A stretch of DNA of 52,729 nt from NCBI GenBank assembly GCA_947626945.1, contig CANQUC010000014.1:1-52729 (forward strand), in the 5' to 3' direction. The notes beneath the pieces are model-generated. The model did not search any database. It had not been told where the DNA came from and worked only from the letters and a program-made list of their open reading frames with translations. Source of the stretch: an uncultured Lachnospiraceae bacterium (lineage in GTDB: Bacteria > Bacillota > Clostridia > Lachnospirales > Lachnospiraceae). Numbering within the stretch: the first letter of the stretch is position 1; every line of letters starts with the position of its first letter. Below are positions 26,629 to 35,968 of this stretch, one piece after another. The position numbers and the translations under genes were made by a program.

Positions 26629-26663
26629 CTGATCCTCTCCCGTCTTCTTTATTTTGCGGCAAT

Positions 26664-26692
26664 ATTGTAGCATTTTCTCCCGCTTTTGACAA
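26664..26692 (-). promoter_or_regulatory. Sigma-A promoter of the Hpt / REC-HD-GYP unit
   Basis: TTGTCA, 17-base spacer and TACAAT on the minus strand, immediately after the ftsH stop. It separates this pair from ftsH and sets the Hpt start. Confidence 0.65.
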
Positions 26693-26697
26693 GCCTG

Positions 26698-28593
26698 TTA
26701 TGATTCTGTAGGGGGTTCCTCTGCTGTTTCTTCGGTTTCTTCGGTTTTTCCGGATTCCCTGACCTGATTGAAGATCTCCATAAACTGTTTTCCGGTAATG
26801 GTCTCTTTTTCATACAGGAAGCCCGCAATGGCATCCATTGCTTTCCGGTTTTCACTGAGCAGCGCTTTTGCCTGTTTGTAGCAGTCTTTTAAAATGGCCA
26901 TCACTTCGCTGTCGATCTGGGCTGCCGTTTCCTCACCGCAGTTGAGTACGCTTCTGCCGTCCAGATACTGACTTTCTACGGTTTCCAAAGCCATCAGGCC
27001 AAATTTGTCTGACATTCCAAACCGGGTCACCATAGAACGGGCCAGGTTGGTGGCCTGTTCAATATCATTGGACGCCCCCGTGGTAATGGTGCCAAACACA
27101 AGCTCCTCTGCGGCCCTGCCTCCAAAGTAGGTAACTAGCCTTGCAAGGAGTTCATCCTTTGTCATCAGGTATTTTTCCTCTTCCGGCACCTGCATCACAT
27201 ATCCGAGAGAGCCCATGGTACGGGGCACAATGGTAATCTTCTGCACCGGCTCCGCGTCTTTTAACAGGGCGGTCACAAGGGCATGACCCACTTCATGGTA
27301 GGCCACTGTCCTCTTTTCTTTTTCACTCAGGATCCGGTCTTTCTTTTCCTTGCCGGCAATGACCACTTCCACAGACTCAAACAGGTCTGACTGATTCACA
27401 TACTGTCTGCCGTTCTTTACTGCCAGAATGGCCGCCTCATTGATCATATTGGCAAGATCAGAGCCAACGGCGCCGCTTGTGGCCATGGCAATCTCTTCCA
27501 GATCCACGCTGTCGTCCATAAGCACGTCCTTGGAATGCACCTTCAGCACTTCCAGACGGCCCTTCAAATCCGGCTTATCCACAATGATCCGCCGGTCAAA
27601 CCGCCCGGGACGGAGCAAAGCCTTATCAAGAATCTCCGGCCGGTTGGTGGCGGCCAAGATCAAAATACCCTTGGAGGTATCAAATCCATCCATCTCTGAA
27701 AGAAGCTGATTTAGTGTCTGCTCCCGCTCGTCGTTTCCGCCGTAGCGGCTGTCTCTGCTTTTTCCGATGGCATCGATCTCATCAATAAAAATAATACAGG
27801 GCGCGTTTTTCTGGGCTTCCTTAAACAGATCCCGCACCCGGGACGCTCCTACGCCTACGAACATTTCCACGAAATCCGAACCGGCCAGGCTGAAAAAGGG
27901 CACCTTTGCCTCGCCGGCCACAGCCTTTGCCAGAAGCGTCTTTCCGGTACCGGGAGGGCCTACCAGCAGGGCGCCTTTTGGAAGCTTCGCGCCGATGGCC
28001 ATATATTTTCTGGGGTTGTGCAGGAAATCCACAACTTCCTGGAGGGATTCCTTTGCCTCATCCTGACCGGCAACATCCTTAAAGGTAACCCCGGTTTCCT
28101 TATCCATATAGACCTTTGCGGTATTTTTTCCCACTCCCATAACGCCGCCGCTGCCTTTTGACATCCGGCGCATGATAAAGCTGAACATGATCCAGATCAG
28201 AACAAGGGGCAGCACATAAATGAAAATGATATCCAGAATGGTAGAACTGGAATCCGGAATCTCCCCGTCAAATTTCACATGGTGCTCCTTTAAAAGCGGA
28301 ATCAGCTCCTCGTCGTTGAGCACGCCTGTATAGTATACAATATCCATAAATTCGCTGGGCTGTTCTTTTGGCTCAATGTTGATCTGAGTAGAGGTGATCT
28401 CCACCGCCTTTACCTTATCTTCCTCAACCAGCTCAATAAACTTGTCATAGGTGATCTTCTGGCTTCTGGCGTGCATCAGCAGACTGCTGAAAAATGTCAT
28501 GGCCGCCAGCGTCAGAAGCGTCACAATGATAAATATGATAATGGTCTGTTTGTTATCCTGAGGTCCTTTCTTATTCGGTTGTTTATTATTCAT
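26698..28593 (-). CDS. ftsH: ATP-dependent zinc metalloprotease FtsH
   Basis: 631 residues. There is one membrane helix near 17-40, an extracytoplasmic domain, and a second helix near 122-142. The AAA+ domain has Walker A GPPGTGKT (about 213), Walker [12 protein letters not shown] and the arginine-finger segment RPGRFDRR. The zinc protease motif HEVGH lies near 433. FtsH degrades membrane and some soluble proteins as a membrane-anchored hexamer. Ribosome site AGGAGG precedes the ATG. The C-terminal tail is Glu/Thr-rich. Confidence 0.96.
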   Translation of the reverse strand: MNNKQPNKKGPQDNKQTIIIFIIVTLLTLAAMTFFSSLLMHARSQKITYDKFIELVEEDKVKAVEITSTQINIEPKEQPSEFMDIVYYTGVLNDEELIPLLKEHHVKFDGEIPDSSSTILDIIFIYVLPLVLIWIMFSFIMRRMSKGSGGVMGVGKNTAKVYMDKETGVTFKDVAGQDEAKESLQEVVDFLHNPRKYMAIGAKLPKGALLVGPPGTGKTLLAKAVAGEAKVPFFSLAGSDFVEMFVGVGASRVRDLFKEAQKNAPCIIFIDEIDAIGKSRDSRYGGNDEREQTLNQLLSEMDGFDTSKGILILAATNRPEILDKALLRPGRFDRRIIVDKPDLKGRLEVLKVHSKDVLMDDSVDLEEIAMATSGAVGSDLANMINEAAILAVKNGRQYVNQSDLFESVEVVIAGKEKKDRILSEKEKRTVAYHEVGHALVTALLKDAEPVQKITIVPRTMGSLGYVMQVPEEEKYLMTKDELLARLVTYFGGRAAEELVFGTITTGASNDIEQATNLARSMVTRFGMSDKFGLMALETVESQYLDGRSVLNCGEETAAQIDSEVMAILKDCYKQAKALLSENRKAMDAIAGFLYEKETITGKQFMEIFNQVRESGKTEETEETAEEPPTES

Positions 28594-28641
28594 ACAGTTC
28601 CTCCTGTGATGGACAAAACGCCCATGTTATTCACATACTTT

Positions 28642-28670
28642 ATGATAAATTGTTGCCAAACAGAAGTCAA
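28642..28670 (-). promoter_or_regulatory. Sigma-A promoter of ftsH
   Basis: TTGACT, 17-base spacer and TATCAT on the minus strand, about 48 bases upstream of the start codon. No CtsR or CIRCE box was seen. Confidence 0.7.
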
Positions 28671-28729
28671 TATATAAGATGTGAAACTTTTTTGTACAAA
28701 GGAGCGCCCATTTTCCGTGTTCTTTCCTG

Positions 28730-28774
28730 AAAAAAGGACCTGTCCGGAATCCGGTTGACCGGTCAGACAGGTCC
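28730..28774 (-). terminator. Rho-independent terminator of pyrG
   Basis: GGACCTGTC/GACAGGTCC (9 bp) with an internal ACCGGT-rich loop, followed by six T on the minus strand, ~40 bases after the pyrG stop. Confidence 0.85.
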
Positions 28775-28814
28775 GTACTGCGCTAAAAATTTGAGTCCTT
28801 TTTTTCTTGATCTC

Positions 28815-30419
28815 CTACTGCTTTTTTGCAAGCGCCGCCTCAATAAAGCCTCTGAACAGCGGATGGGGCCGGTTTGGTCTGGACTTCAGCTCCGGGTGGG
28901 CCTGGGTAGCCACAAACCAGGGATGAGAGGGCAATTCGATCATTTCTACGATACGATTGTCCGGAGAAAGGCCTACCAGCTTCATTCCATGCTCTTCCAG
29001 CACGCCCCGGTAATCATTGTTCACCTCATACCGATGTCTGTGCCGTTCCTGAATGGTCTTTTGTCCGTAAAGAGCATAGGCCTTGCTTTCCTCGTCCAGC
29101 ACGCAGGGATAGGCGCCCAGCCGCAAAGTGCCGCCAATGTCCTCCACGCCGTTCTGATCCGGCATCAGCGCGATCACAGGATGGGTTGTGCTTGGGCGAA
29201 GCTCCACTGAATGAGCGTCCTGATATCCGATCACGTTTCTCGCAAACTCCACAATGGCCAGCTGCATTCCCAGGCAAAGTCCCAAAAAGGGAATCTTCTT
29301 TGTGCGGGCATATTCAATGGCCGTGATCTTCCCCTCTATGCCTCTGTCTCCAAATCCGCCCGGCACCAGAATGCCGTCGCTGCAGGAAAGCAGATCCGCC
29401 ACATTCTCCTTTGTAACCTGCTCGGAATCCACCCAGTTGATGTTTACCACCGCCCGGCTTGCAATGCCGCCGTGCTTCAGCGCTTCCACAACGGAAATAT
29501 ACGCGTCATGGAGCTGTATGTATTTTCCCACAAGAGAAATGGTCACTTCTTTCGTGGGATGCTTCAAAGCGTCTACCATCGCTTTCCAATCTTCCAGATC
29601 CGGCTTGGGACATTCCAGATTCAGACATTCGCAGGCCACCTGGGCAAGGTTTTCCTGTTCCATAGCCAGAGGCGCCTCGTAAAGGTACTCCACGTCCAGA
29701 TTCTGAAGCACCCGCTTGCTGGGAACATTGCAGAAAAGCGCGATCTTGTCTTTCAGGCCCTGATCCAGAGGCTTCTCGGAACGGCATACGATAATATCCG
29801 GCTGAATGCCCATGCCCTGCAGTTCCTTGACGCTTGCCTGGGTAGGCTTGGTCTTCATCTCTCCGGAGGCACGCAGATAGGGAATCAGCGTCACATGAAC
29901 CAGGATCGCGTTTTCCCGTCCCACGTCATGCTGAAACTGGCGGATGGACTCCAGAAAAGGCTGGGACTCAATATCGCCTACCGTACCGCCCACCTCAATA
30001 ATGGCAATTCTTGTTTCCTTGCTTGTATAATTTCGATAAAACCGGCTCTTGATCTCGTTGGTGATGTGGGGGATCACCTGCACGGTGCCTCCGCCGAAAT
30101 CTCCTCTCCGCTCTTTCTGCAGAACGGACCAGTAGATCTTTCCGGTTGTTACATTGGAATTCTTGTTCAGGCTCTCATCAATAAAACGCTCATAATGCCC
30201 CAGATCCAGGTCGGTCTCGGCGCCATCGTCGGTGACAAACACCTCGCCGTGCTGAATGGGGTTCATGGTACCGGGATCAATATTGATATAGGGATCAAAT
30301 TTCTGCATGGTCACCGTGTATCCCCGCGCTTTTAACAGCCGCCCCAGAGACGCCGCCGTGATTCCCTTACCCAGTCCGGACACAACGCCGCCGGTGACAA
30401 AGACGTATTTTACTGCCAT
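28815..30419 (-). CDS. pyrG: CTP synthase
   Basis: 534 residues. The N-terminal synthetase (about 1-265) starts [20 protein letters not shown] with the ATP loop and has [16 protein letters not shown]. The C-terminal class I glutaminase has the nucleophile Cys in FLGLCLGMQ and GGFGDRG. It converts UTP to CTP using glutamine. I start at 30419 because GGAGG lies just before this ATG. It is a single-gene unit with its own terminator. Confidence 0.96.
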   Translation of the reverse strand: MAVKYVFVTGGVVSGLGKGITAASLGRLLKARGYTVTMQKFDPYINIDPGTMNPIQHGEVFVTDDGAETDLDLGHYERFIDESLNKNSNVTTGKIYWSVLQKERRGDFGGGTVQVIPHITNEIKSRFYRNYTSKETRIAIIEVGGTVGDIESQPFLESIRQFQHDVGRENAILVHVTLIPYLRASGEMKTKPTQASVKELQGMGIQPDIIVCRSEKPLDQGLKDKIALFCNVPSKRVLQNLDVEYLYEAPLAMEQENLAQVACECLNLECPKPDLEDWKAMVDALKHPTKEVTISLVGKYIQLHDAYISVVEALKHGGIASRAVVNINWVDSEQVTKENVADLLSCSDGILVPGGFGDRGIEGKITAIEYARTKKIPFLGLCLGMQLAIVEFARNVIGYQDAHSVELRPSTTHPVIALMPDQNGVEDIGGTLRLGAYPCVLDEESKAYALYGQKTIQERHRHRYEVNNDYRGVLEEHGMKLVGLSPDNRIVEMIELPSHPWFVATQAHPELKSRPNRPHPLFRGFIEAALAKKQ

Positions 30420-30475
30420 AACCGTTCCTCCAACTCTCTTGTACAAACAATCATCCGTGCTTTCAACAGATTTCT

Positions 30476-30481
30476 ATTATA
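30476..30481 (-). promoter_or_regulatory. Probable -10 box of the pyrG promoter
   Basis: A perfect TATAAT on the minus strand 57 bases upstream of the pyrG start; no good -35 at 16-18 bases. The pyrG leader has no recognisable PyrR site. Confidence 0.4.
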
Positions 30482-30605
30482 CATGATTTATCCAAAGAAA
30501 TCTACCGCTTTTCAAAAAAACGCAAATATTTCATGTTTTGGTTTCATGTGCTTTTGCCTGGTTCGATATTACCATTTTTATAAATAGAAAAAAGCAGTTT
30601 TTTTA

Positions 30606-32627
30606 CTACTGTGCCAATTCTAAAATTTTCTGTTCCGTCCAGTTAATGCTCTTAATCTCATCTGAAAAGATGATTGGATTCTGTTCAATCTTACTTTCCC
30701 ATTCATCCCATTCTTCTTGTATAACCTGAGAACCTCCAATGGTATATATTGGTTCCGGCGTATACCCTGTTTCACTATTAGCATACCAGTCATCTATTGA
30801 AGACTGTCCTCCTCGCACCACAATGCGATCATAGCCGTATAGTCCGGATCCCTCCGAATACTTTATATAAAATGTATTCTGATTATCCACATCCTTAAAA
30901 ATTGTTCCTCCATGATCAAGTTCAAAAAGATTTGTTAATATACCATTTGTACAGCTATAAACATCCACAAACTGCCATTTAGCTGATCCGCCAACGATCA
31001 TTTCCAGCAAACCGTCTCCATCCATATCTATAAATGCGGCTTCCACGCTGTACTGTAGTGTATCATTGGAATACTGCTGTTCTATATGATTCAGGAAATC
31101 TGCATACAGTTCGTAACCGTTTGAAGAAGATACAACCGATTCTGTTGGATCTGGCGCAGAAGTGGGCGCAGGCTGTGAGCGCAAAGAATCCAAAGCTTTG
31201 TCTGTAAGCTGAATCACGCCCCACTTTCCGTCCTTTTTCACCCAGCATTTTCTTTCATATACCGGGCGAATGGCCTCAAATTCTCCTGGCGGGAGAATTT
31301 CATTACCGGCAGTATCCACAAGGCTCCACTGATCATTTTTACATAACACGATGGTATTTTCCGACGCGGTATAGGCCAGATCCAGCGTGATCTCGTTCCC
31401 GTCTTCATAATACCCTTGCACTCCGGGCCATGAGGCATCATACTCAATGGGGATTACCTCTTCCCCGTTTTCGTCCAGATACCCCCATTTCCCATTTTGA
31501 GATACGGGGATCACACCGCCGGAATATGCGCCAACCTGGTCGTATTCTTCCTCGTTCACCACCTGCTGATGATTTATGATCACATAGTTGCCCACGCCGT
31601 CATCATACAAAATGGGCGCGCCTACCGGATGGTCGGGATACCCCGCTGTTTCGTCCAGCGCTCCCTGCAGCACAACCCTTTTCCCGTAATACTGGTATGT
31701 GACCTCTCCTTTCATCGTGCTCGGTCCTCCCAGACCGTCCACAGGCTCCAATCCGTTTCTCCCATACTGATACAAATCCCAGTTGGTATGATAGGCGGCC
31801 TCGTAAACCGGGTAATTCCGATGCAACACATATGTATTTTGATCGGGATCCGCAAAATTCATATCCCACATTTCAACGCTTTTATAAACATAATCTGTAA
31901 GCAGCCGGCCCTCCATATTGATCAGGGCATAACTGCTGCCGCACCTGGCCACCGCGATATCCCACATTGCCTGCTGATAGAACTCATTTTCCCAGATGTC
32001 GCTGCAATTACTTATTTTCGCGTAATTGATATCGTCTGCCTCAATGGTCGGCTCCACCACCCAGGTATAGCGGCTTTCGATTTCCTCTTTTCGTTTCTTT
32101 TCCTCGTCTTCCTTTTTTGCTTTTTCTATATTTTCTGATGTCTCCGTCTGTTTCTTCCGAATGACGCTGCGGTCATTTTCCTTTGCGGCGTTTTCCAGAC
32201 CTTTTTTCAGAATATCCTCCGCTTTCTTATACTGCTTTTTTGCCACATAGACATCCGCCAGCTGGACATAGGGCTCCGGCTGTTTTTTATCGATTTCTAT
32301 CGCCGCGAGATAACTGGCCTCCGCTTTCTCGTAATCCATCTGGTCAAGATATCTGTCACCGGCCGACAGCAGCTCATGATACCGGGCCTGTTTATGATGC
32401 TGCATCAACATAATGGCAGCGGCCACGGCTGCCGCGACAACCAGAATTCCCGCAAGAACGATCAGTATTTTTCTTGCCTTACGGCTCTTTTTCGGTCTCG
32501 CCTTTTCATAAGATCCTGTATTCTCCTGCTGTTGGGACTGAAATTTCTGCATTTCTGTTTCCGCTCCGCAATTTGAGCAGAACCGATCTCCATCATCCAA
32601 CTGTTTTCCACATTGACTGCAATACAT
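30606..32627 (-). CDS. Membrane-anchored zinc-ribbon / TPR / WG-repeat protein
   Basis: 673 residues. Order: N-terminal zinc ribbon (CSQCGKQL...FCSNCGAE, residues 3-24), a basic stretch, one membrane helix (about 53-75), TPR-like helices (about 80-160), a charged coiled coil (about 165-185), then WG (KWG) repeats such as NGKWGYLDENGEEVIPIEY and KDGKWGVIQL. A Pro/Ser/Thr linker SQPAPTSAPDPTES follows, then a C-terminal domain with the Asp-rich FIDMDGDGLLEM. Start 32627 has AGAGGAG before it; a longer reading to 32705 lacks one. The last ~180 codons look AT-richer than the rest. This architecture suggests a surface or stress-sensing scaffold, but function is unknown. Confidence 0.8.
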   Translation of the reverse strand: MYCSQCGKQLDDGDRFCSNCGAETEMQKFQSQQQENTGSYEKARPKKSRKARKILIVLAGILVVAAAVAAAIMLMQHHKQARYHELLSAGDRYLDQMDYEKAEASYLAAIEIDKKQPEPYVQLADVYVAKKQYKKAEDILKKGLENAAKENDRSVIRKKQTETSENIEKAKKEDEEKKRKEEIESRYTWVVEPTIEADDINYAKISNCSDIWENEFYQQAMWDIAVARCGSSYALINMEGRLLTDYVYKSVEMWDMNFADPDQNTYVLHRNYPVYEAAYHTNWDLYQYGRNGLEPVDGLGGPSTMKGEVTYQYYGKRVVLQGALDETAGYPDHPVGAPILYDDGVGNYVIINHQQVVNEEEYDQVGAYSGGVIPVSQNGKWGYLDENGEEVIPIEYDASWPGVQGYYEDGNEITLDLAYTASENTIVLCKNDQWSLVDTAGNEILPPGEFEAIRPVYERKCWVKKDGKWGVIQLTDKALDSLRSQPAPTSAPDPTESVVSSSNGYELYADFLNHIEQQYSNDTLQYSVEAAFIDMDGDGLLEMIVGGSAKWQFVDVYSCTNGILTNLFELDHGGTIFKDVDNQNTFYIKYSEGSGLYGYDRIVVRGGQSSIDDWYANSETGYTPEPIYTIGGSQVIQEEWDEWESKIEQNPIIFSDEIKSINWTEQKILELAQ

Positions 32628-32728
32628 GTTTTTCTCCTCTTTTTTTATCGTCTGATCCCACAAAAGCTGTCTTTTTTTCATTTTCCTGAGGCATTTGCCA
32701 AACACTTAGCCACAACTTTCTGCTTTGC

Positions 32729-32757
32729 ATCATACCATATTTTTCGGCATTCATCAA
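32729..32757 (-). promoter_or_regulatory. Sigma-A promoter of the zinc-ribbon/WG gene
   Basis: TTGATG, 17-base spacer and TATGAT on the minus strand, ~100 bases upstream of the start codon. Confidence 0.6.
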
Positions 32758-32781
32758 CGGAGAATCCTTTTCTCCCGCCAT

Positions 32782-33912
32782 TCAGTCAATGGGAAAGGTC
32801 GCGCTCAAAAGAAGCCAGCCCGCAAGAAAAGGCCGCATCAGGTTCCAGATACCGATGCCCCGGAAACCGTACTCCTCCACAAGCTCCAGCTTGGCCTGCA
32901 GGCTTCTGACGTCCTCAAACCATACCTCATGCTCCACACCGTTTCTCTGGTAGAAAAAATACGGCGCCTGCGCGCTCTCATCGTACAGGATCTGAGCTCC
33001 GTATTCGGAAGCGATCTGCAGAGCCTGCTGATTTCCAATGGTCTCCGCTTCGGTAATGCCCCGTTCAAAGGGCAGAGGCCAGTCATAACCGTAATTGGGG
33101 ATTCCCAGATCGATCTTTTCCGGCGGGATCTCTGTCAGCGCATATTCAATGACCCGCCGGACGCTTGGAACAGGCGCCACCGCAAGGGGAGGCCCGTATT
33201 TGTACCCCCACTCGTAGGTCATCAGCAGTACCGAATCCGCCGCTTCCCCAAGTCCCCCGTAATCAATGCCCTCATATAAAAGCCCCTTTTGTTCCGCGGA
33301 CACCTTTGGCGCCAGCGCCACGGAAACAGTCAGCCCTCTCGGATTTGCCGCCTCCCTTACATTCCGCACAAATGCCACATAGGCGTCCCGGTCCTCCGCA
33401 AGAATGAATTCAAAATCTATGTCAATGCCGCCGTATCCTTTTTCCGACGTCACCTGCAGCAGATTTTGGATCAGCTGTTCCTGCACCTGCAGATCCTCCA
33501 CCACCAGATTCACAAGCTGATTGTTGAAGGTTCCCTCCTCCGTAAAAGGCGTCAGTACCAGTATGGGCGTAAGTCCGAATTCCGCCGCCGTTTCCAGAAG
33601 CCCCTGATCGTCCAGGGGAAGAAGCGTTCCCTCCGTGTCAAATCCGTAGGAAAAATTCAGCAACGTATTCAGATGGGGAGCGGCCTGCCGCAGCACGGCA
33701 GGCTGAATAAAAGGATAGGCATAGCCTCCCGCCTCTATGGCTCTGCCGTATAAAGGCGTCTCCTGTCCGGTGAGGATCAGAAGCGCCTGACCCACCACCA
33801 GACTCTGAGGGTTCCTGATCTGATTGTTTTGTATGATGCTTTCTGCCGTCACGCCGTATTCTGCCGCAATGGAATTTACCGTATCTCCCTGTCCTACCAC
33901 ATAGATTTCCAT
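32782..33912 (-). CDS. LysM-GH18 spore cortex-lytic N-acetylglucosaminidase (SleL/YaaH type)
   Basis: 376 residues. The N-terminal LysM repeat is MEIYVVGQGDTVNSIAAEYGV through LVVGQALLIL. A glycoside hydrolase 18 domain (about 80-370) follows, with the catalytic DxxDxDxE pattern in GGIDIDFEF and GIPNYGYDWPLPF. SleL trims cortex peptidoglycan during germination. I start at 33912 because GGAG precedes this ATG and a TATAAT box (GTGGCA, 18 bases, TATAAT) lies just upstream; the longer GTG reading to 33969 would contain that promoter. It is divergent from the amidase gene at 34030. Confidence 0.87.
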   Translation of the reverse strand: MEIYVVGQGDTVNSIAAEYGVTAESIIQNNQIRNPQSLVVGQALLILTGQETPLYGRAIEAGGYAYPFIQPAVLRQAAPHLNTLLNFSYGFDTEGTLLPLDDQGLLETAAEFGLTPILVLTPFTEEGTFNNQLVNLVVEDLQVQEQLIQNLLQVTSEKGYGGIDIDFEFILAEDRDAYVAFVRNVREAANPRGLTVSVALAPKVSAEQKGLLYEGIDYGGLGEAADSVLLMTYEWGYKYGPPLAVAPVPSVRRVIEYALTEIPPEKIDLGIPNYGYDWPLPFERGITEAETIGNQQALQIASEYGAQILYDESAQAPYFFYQRNGVEHEVWFEDVRSLQAKLELVEEYGFRGIGIWNLMRPFLAGWLLLSATFPID

Positions 33913-34029
33913 GCCCTGCTCCACAGATGCTTTTACCTGAATTATATGAACATTCCTGATCTTTGCCACAGCTTCGTTCTGTCACCACTTTTCTTTTTTT
34001 TCATAAGCTGTTTCTAAGGAGGTGTTTTG

Positions 34030-34605
34030 ATGCCCATCAAAATCTACATCGATCAGGGCCACAATCCTACCGGGGCCCCCAACGCAGGAGCAGTCGGAAA
34101 CGGCTTATATGAACAGGACATTACTTATGTGGTCGGGATCTACCTGGCCAACCTGCTTTCCGCTGATCCGCGCTTTGAAGTGCGGGTTTCCCGCTCCACG
34201 CCGCAGGAGGTACTTGGCACCAGCAACGCATCCAGTCTGGCTGCCCGGGTGTCCGCCGCCAACGCCTGGCCCGCGGACTACTTTATCAGCATCCACTGCA
34301 ACGCCAGCACCAATGCTTCCGCAAACGGCACGGAAGTGTATGTCTATGCCCAGTATACCCAGGCATACTGGCTTGCCCAGTATCTTCTCGGAGGCATTGT
34401 GGCACGGATGGGTACCAAAGACAACGGGGTACGGCTCAATCCCTCTCTTTACGTTCTGCGTCGGACGCAAATGCCCGCGGCGCTGGTGGAGCTGGCATAT
34501 CTGACCAATGAAAACGACGCCAGAAAGCTGGAAAACGATCCTTACGGATTTGCCATCGGAATGTACAACGGGATACTGGAATACTTTGATCTGGAGCCGG
34601 TATAA
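34030..34605 (+). CDS. N-acetylmuramoyl-L-alanine amidase (Amidase_3)
   Basis: 191 residues, a single Amidase_3 domain without signal peptide. Zinc ligands fit IDQGHNP, a Glu in GLYEQD and SIHCNAS; the catalytic Glu is present in PAALVELAYLTN, unlike the amidase at 12982. It cleaves the bond between muramic acid and L-alanine. Lack of a secretion signal and placement opposite the SleL-type gene suggest a mother-cell or spore role. AAGGAGG lies 7 bases before the ATG at 34030. A bidirectional terminator follows. Confidence 0.88.
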   Translation: MPIKIYIDQGHNPTGAPNAGAVGNGLYEQDITYVVGIYLANLLSADPRFEVRVSRSTPQEVLGTSNASSLAARVSAANAWPADYFISIHCNASTNASANGTEVYVYAQYTQAYWLAQYLLGGIVARMGTKDNGVRLNPSLYVLRRTQMPAALVELAYLTNENDARKLENDPYGFAIGMYNGILEYFDLEPV

Positions 34606-34650
34606 TAAAAAAAGATGAGGCTGTTTTAAAAACAACATGCCTCATCTTTT
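34606..34650. terminator. Bidirectional terminator between the amidase and the SleB-type gene
   Basis: AAAGATGAGGC/GCCTCATCTTT (11 bp) with T-runs on both sides (TTTTCTG on plus, seven T on minus). It serves two convergent genes. Confidence 0.88.
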
Positions 34651-34669
34651 CTGTCAATACAGGTTTTGA

Positions 34670-35953
34670 TTAAAATACATGGCCGTCATGGAAAATATGG
34701 CCGCCGATCTGCAGTCCGCTGACTCTGCCGTTTGGCGTGCGGAAATACAGATAATCTCCAATGTTGTTGTAGCCGTCCAGCGCCATCTGCGCCGCCCGGT
34801 AACATTCATCGGGAACGCCCTGGGCAAGGGCAAGGGCAAATCTTCCGGTGGTAACCGGAGTAAACTGTCCTGGCTGATAGATCACGCCTAAAATGCTGTT
34901 GGGAAATTCCGGACTGCGCACCCGGTTCATCACGCAGGCTCCCACGGCACATTTTCCCTCAAAAGGCTCTATGCCGGCTTCCACATATATGATCGTGGCC
35001 ATCAGGACAAGATCGGTAGCCGTCGCGGCATAAGCCTCACCATAGGTAGGCACTACCGTTTCCGGCACCTGAATGCCAAGCTGGCTCATTTTGTCTTTCA
35101 GCCCGCTGGCAATCTCCTGGGCTTTGGCCGCCGCTTCCGCTACTTCCGAAGAGCTGCTGGCAATGGCCTCTGCCTCCTGGATGGCCTGCAGGTCGCTGAG
35201 CTCGGCCTCCTGCTTGGCGATCTGCTGCTCATAATTCTGGATCTGCAGCTCCGCTGCGGCGATCTCCGCCTCATGCTTCTTGATATTCTCACCGGTGGCG
35301 GCCACGGTTTTTTCCAGCTCCGCCTCCTGCGCTTTCAGCTGTCCCTCCATGCCGGACAGTTCTTTCTGCTGCTTCACCAGCGCGTCTTCATTCTCCTGGA
35401 TCCGGTTTTTTGTATCCTGATATTTCTGGAGCATGTCCCGGTCATATTTGGAAATCTTGGCGATATACTCGCTTCTGCTGATCACTTCCGAAAGGCTCTG
35501 ACCGGACAGCAGCATGGAATACATTCCCAGGCTGCCTTTCTCGTACATGTACTGGATCCGCTTTTTCATATCCTCATACTGTTCTTTTTCCTCTGTCTTT
35601 GCCTTATCCAGATCTGCCTTGATCGTATCGATCTCCTGCAGCTTTCCAGAGATCTGCTGCTCCAGCTGACCGATGTTGCCGCTGATTTCCTGCAGCTTGG
35701 CGTTCAGCTCGCCCAGATATCCCTCCAGCTGGATTTTTGCCTGTTCCAGATTCTGTTTTGATTGTTCCGCATTTTGTAATTCTGACTCGGTCTGAGCTTT
35801 TTCCTGCTCCTTGTCCACGATCCGGGCCGCCGTTGTATTTTCGCTTGGCCCGGGGGAGGTAGGCTCGGCTTCCGCCGCAAGGGATCTGACTCCCGGAAAC
35901 ACCGTCATCACTGCCAGCAGAACTCCCAAAATCACAGCGATCTGCTTTTTCAT
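34670..35953 (-). CDS. Secreted coiled-coil protein with SleB/CwlJ cell wall hydrolase domain
   Basis: 427 residues. A signal peptide (MKKQIAVILGVLLAV...RSLAAEAE) is followed by a long coiled coil (about 45-270, heptads rich in Gln, Glu and Lys) resembling the PcsB/CwlO regulatory arm. A Hydrolase_2 domain (about 310-427) has LMATIIYVEAG (catalytic Glu) and VGACVMNRVRSPEFPNSI. SleB-type domains are lytic transglycosylases acting on cortex or wall; the coiled coil suggests control by FtsEX-type partners. It starts 15 bases after the ilvE stop with GAGGTG before the ATG, and is probably co-transcribed with ilvE. Confidence 0.86.
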   Translation of the reverse strand: MKKQIAVILGVLLAVMTVFPGVRSLAAEAEPTSPGPSENTTAARIVDKEQEKAQTESELQNAEQSKQNLEQAKIQLEGYLGELNAKLQEISGNIGQLEQQISGKLQEIDTIKADLDKAKTEEKEQYEDMKKRIQYMYEKGSLGMYSMLLSGQSLSEVISRSEYIAKISKYDRDMLQKYQDTKNRIQENEDALVKQQKELSGMEGQLKAQEAELEKTVAATGENIKKHEAEIAAAELQIQNYEQQIAKQEAELSDLQAIQEAEAIASSSSEVAEAAAKAQEIASGLKDKMSQLGIQVPETVVPTYGEAYAATATDLVLMATIIYVEAGIEPFEGKCAVGACVMNRVRSPEFPNSILGVIYQPGQFTPVTTGRFALALAQGVPDECYRAAQMALDGYNNIGDYLYFRTPNGRVSGLQIGGHIFHDGHVF

Positions 35954-35968
35954 ACAAAACACCTCAAT

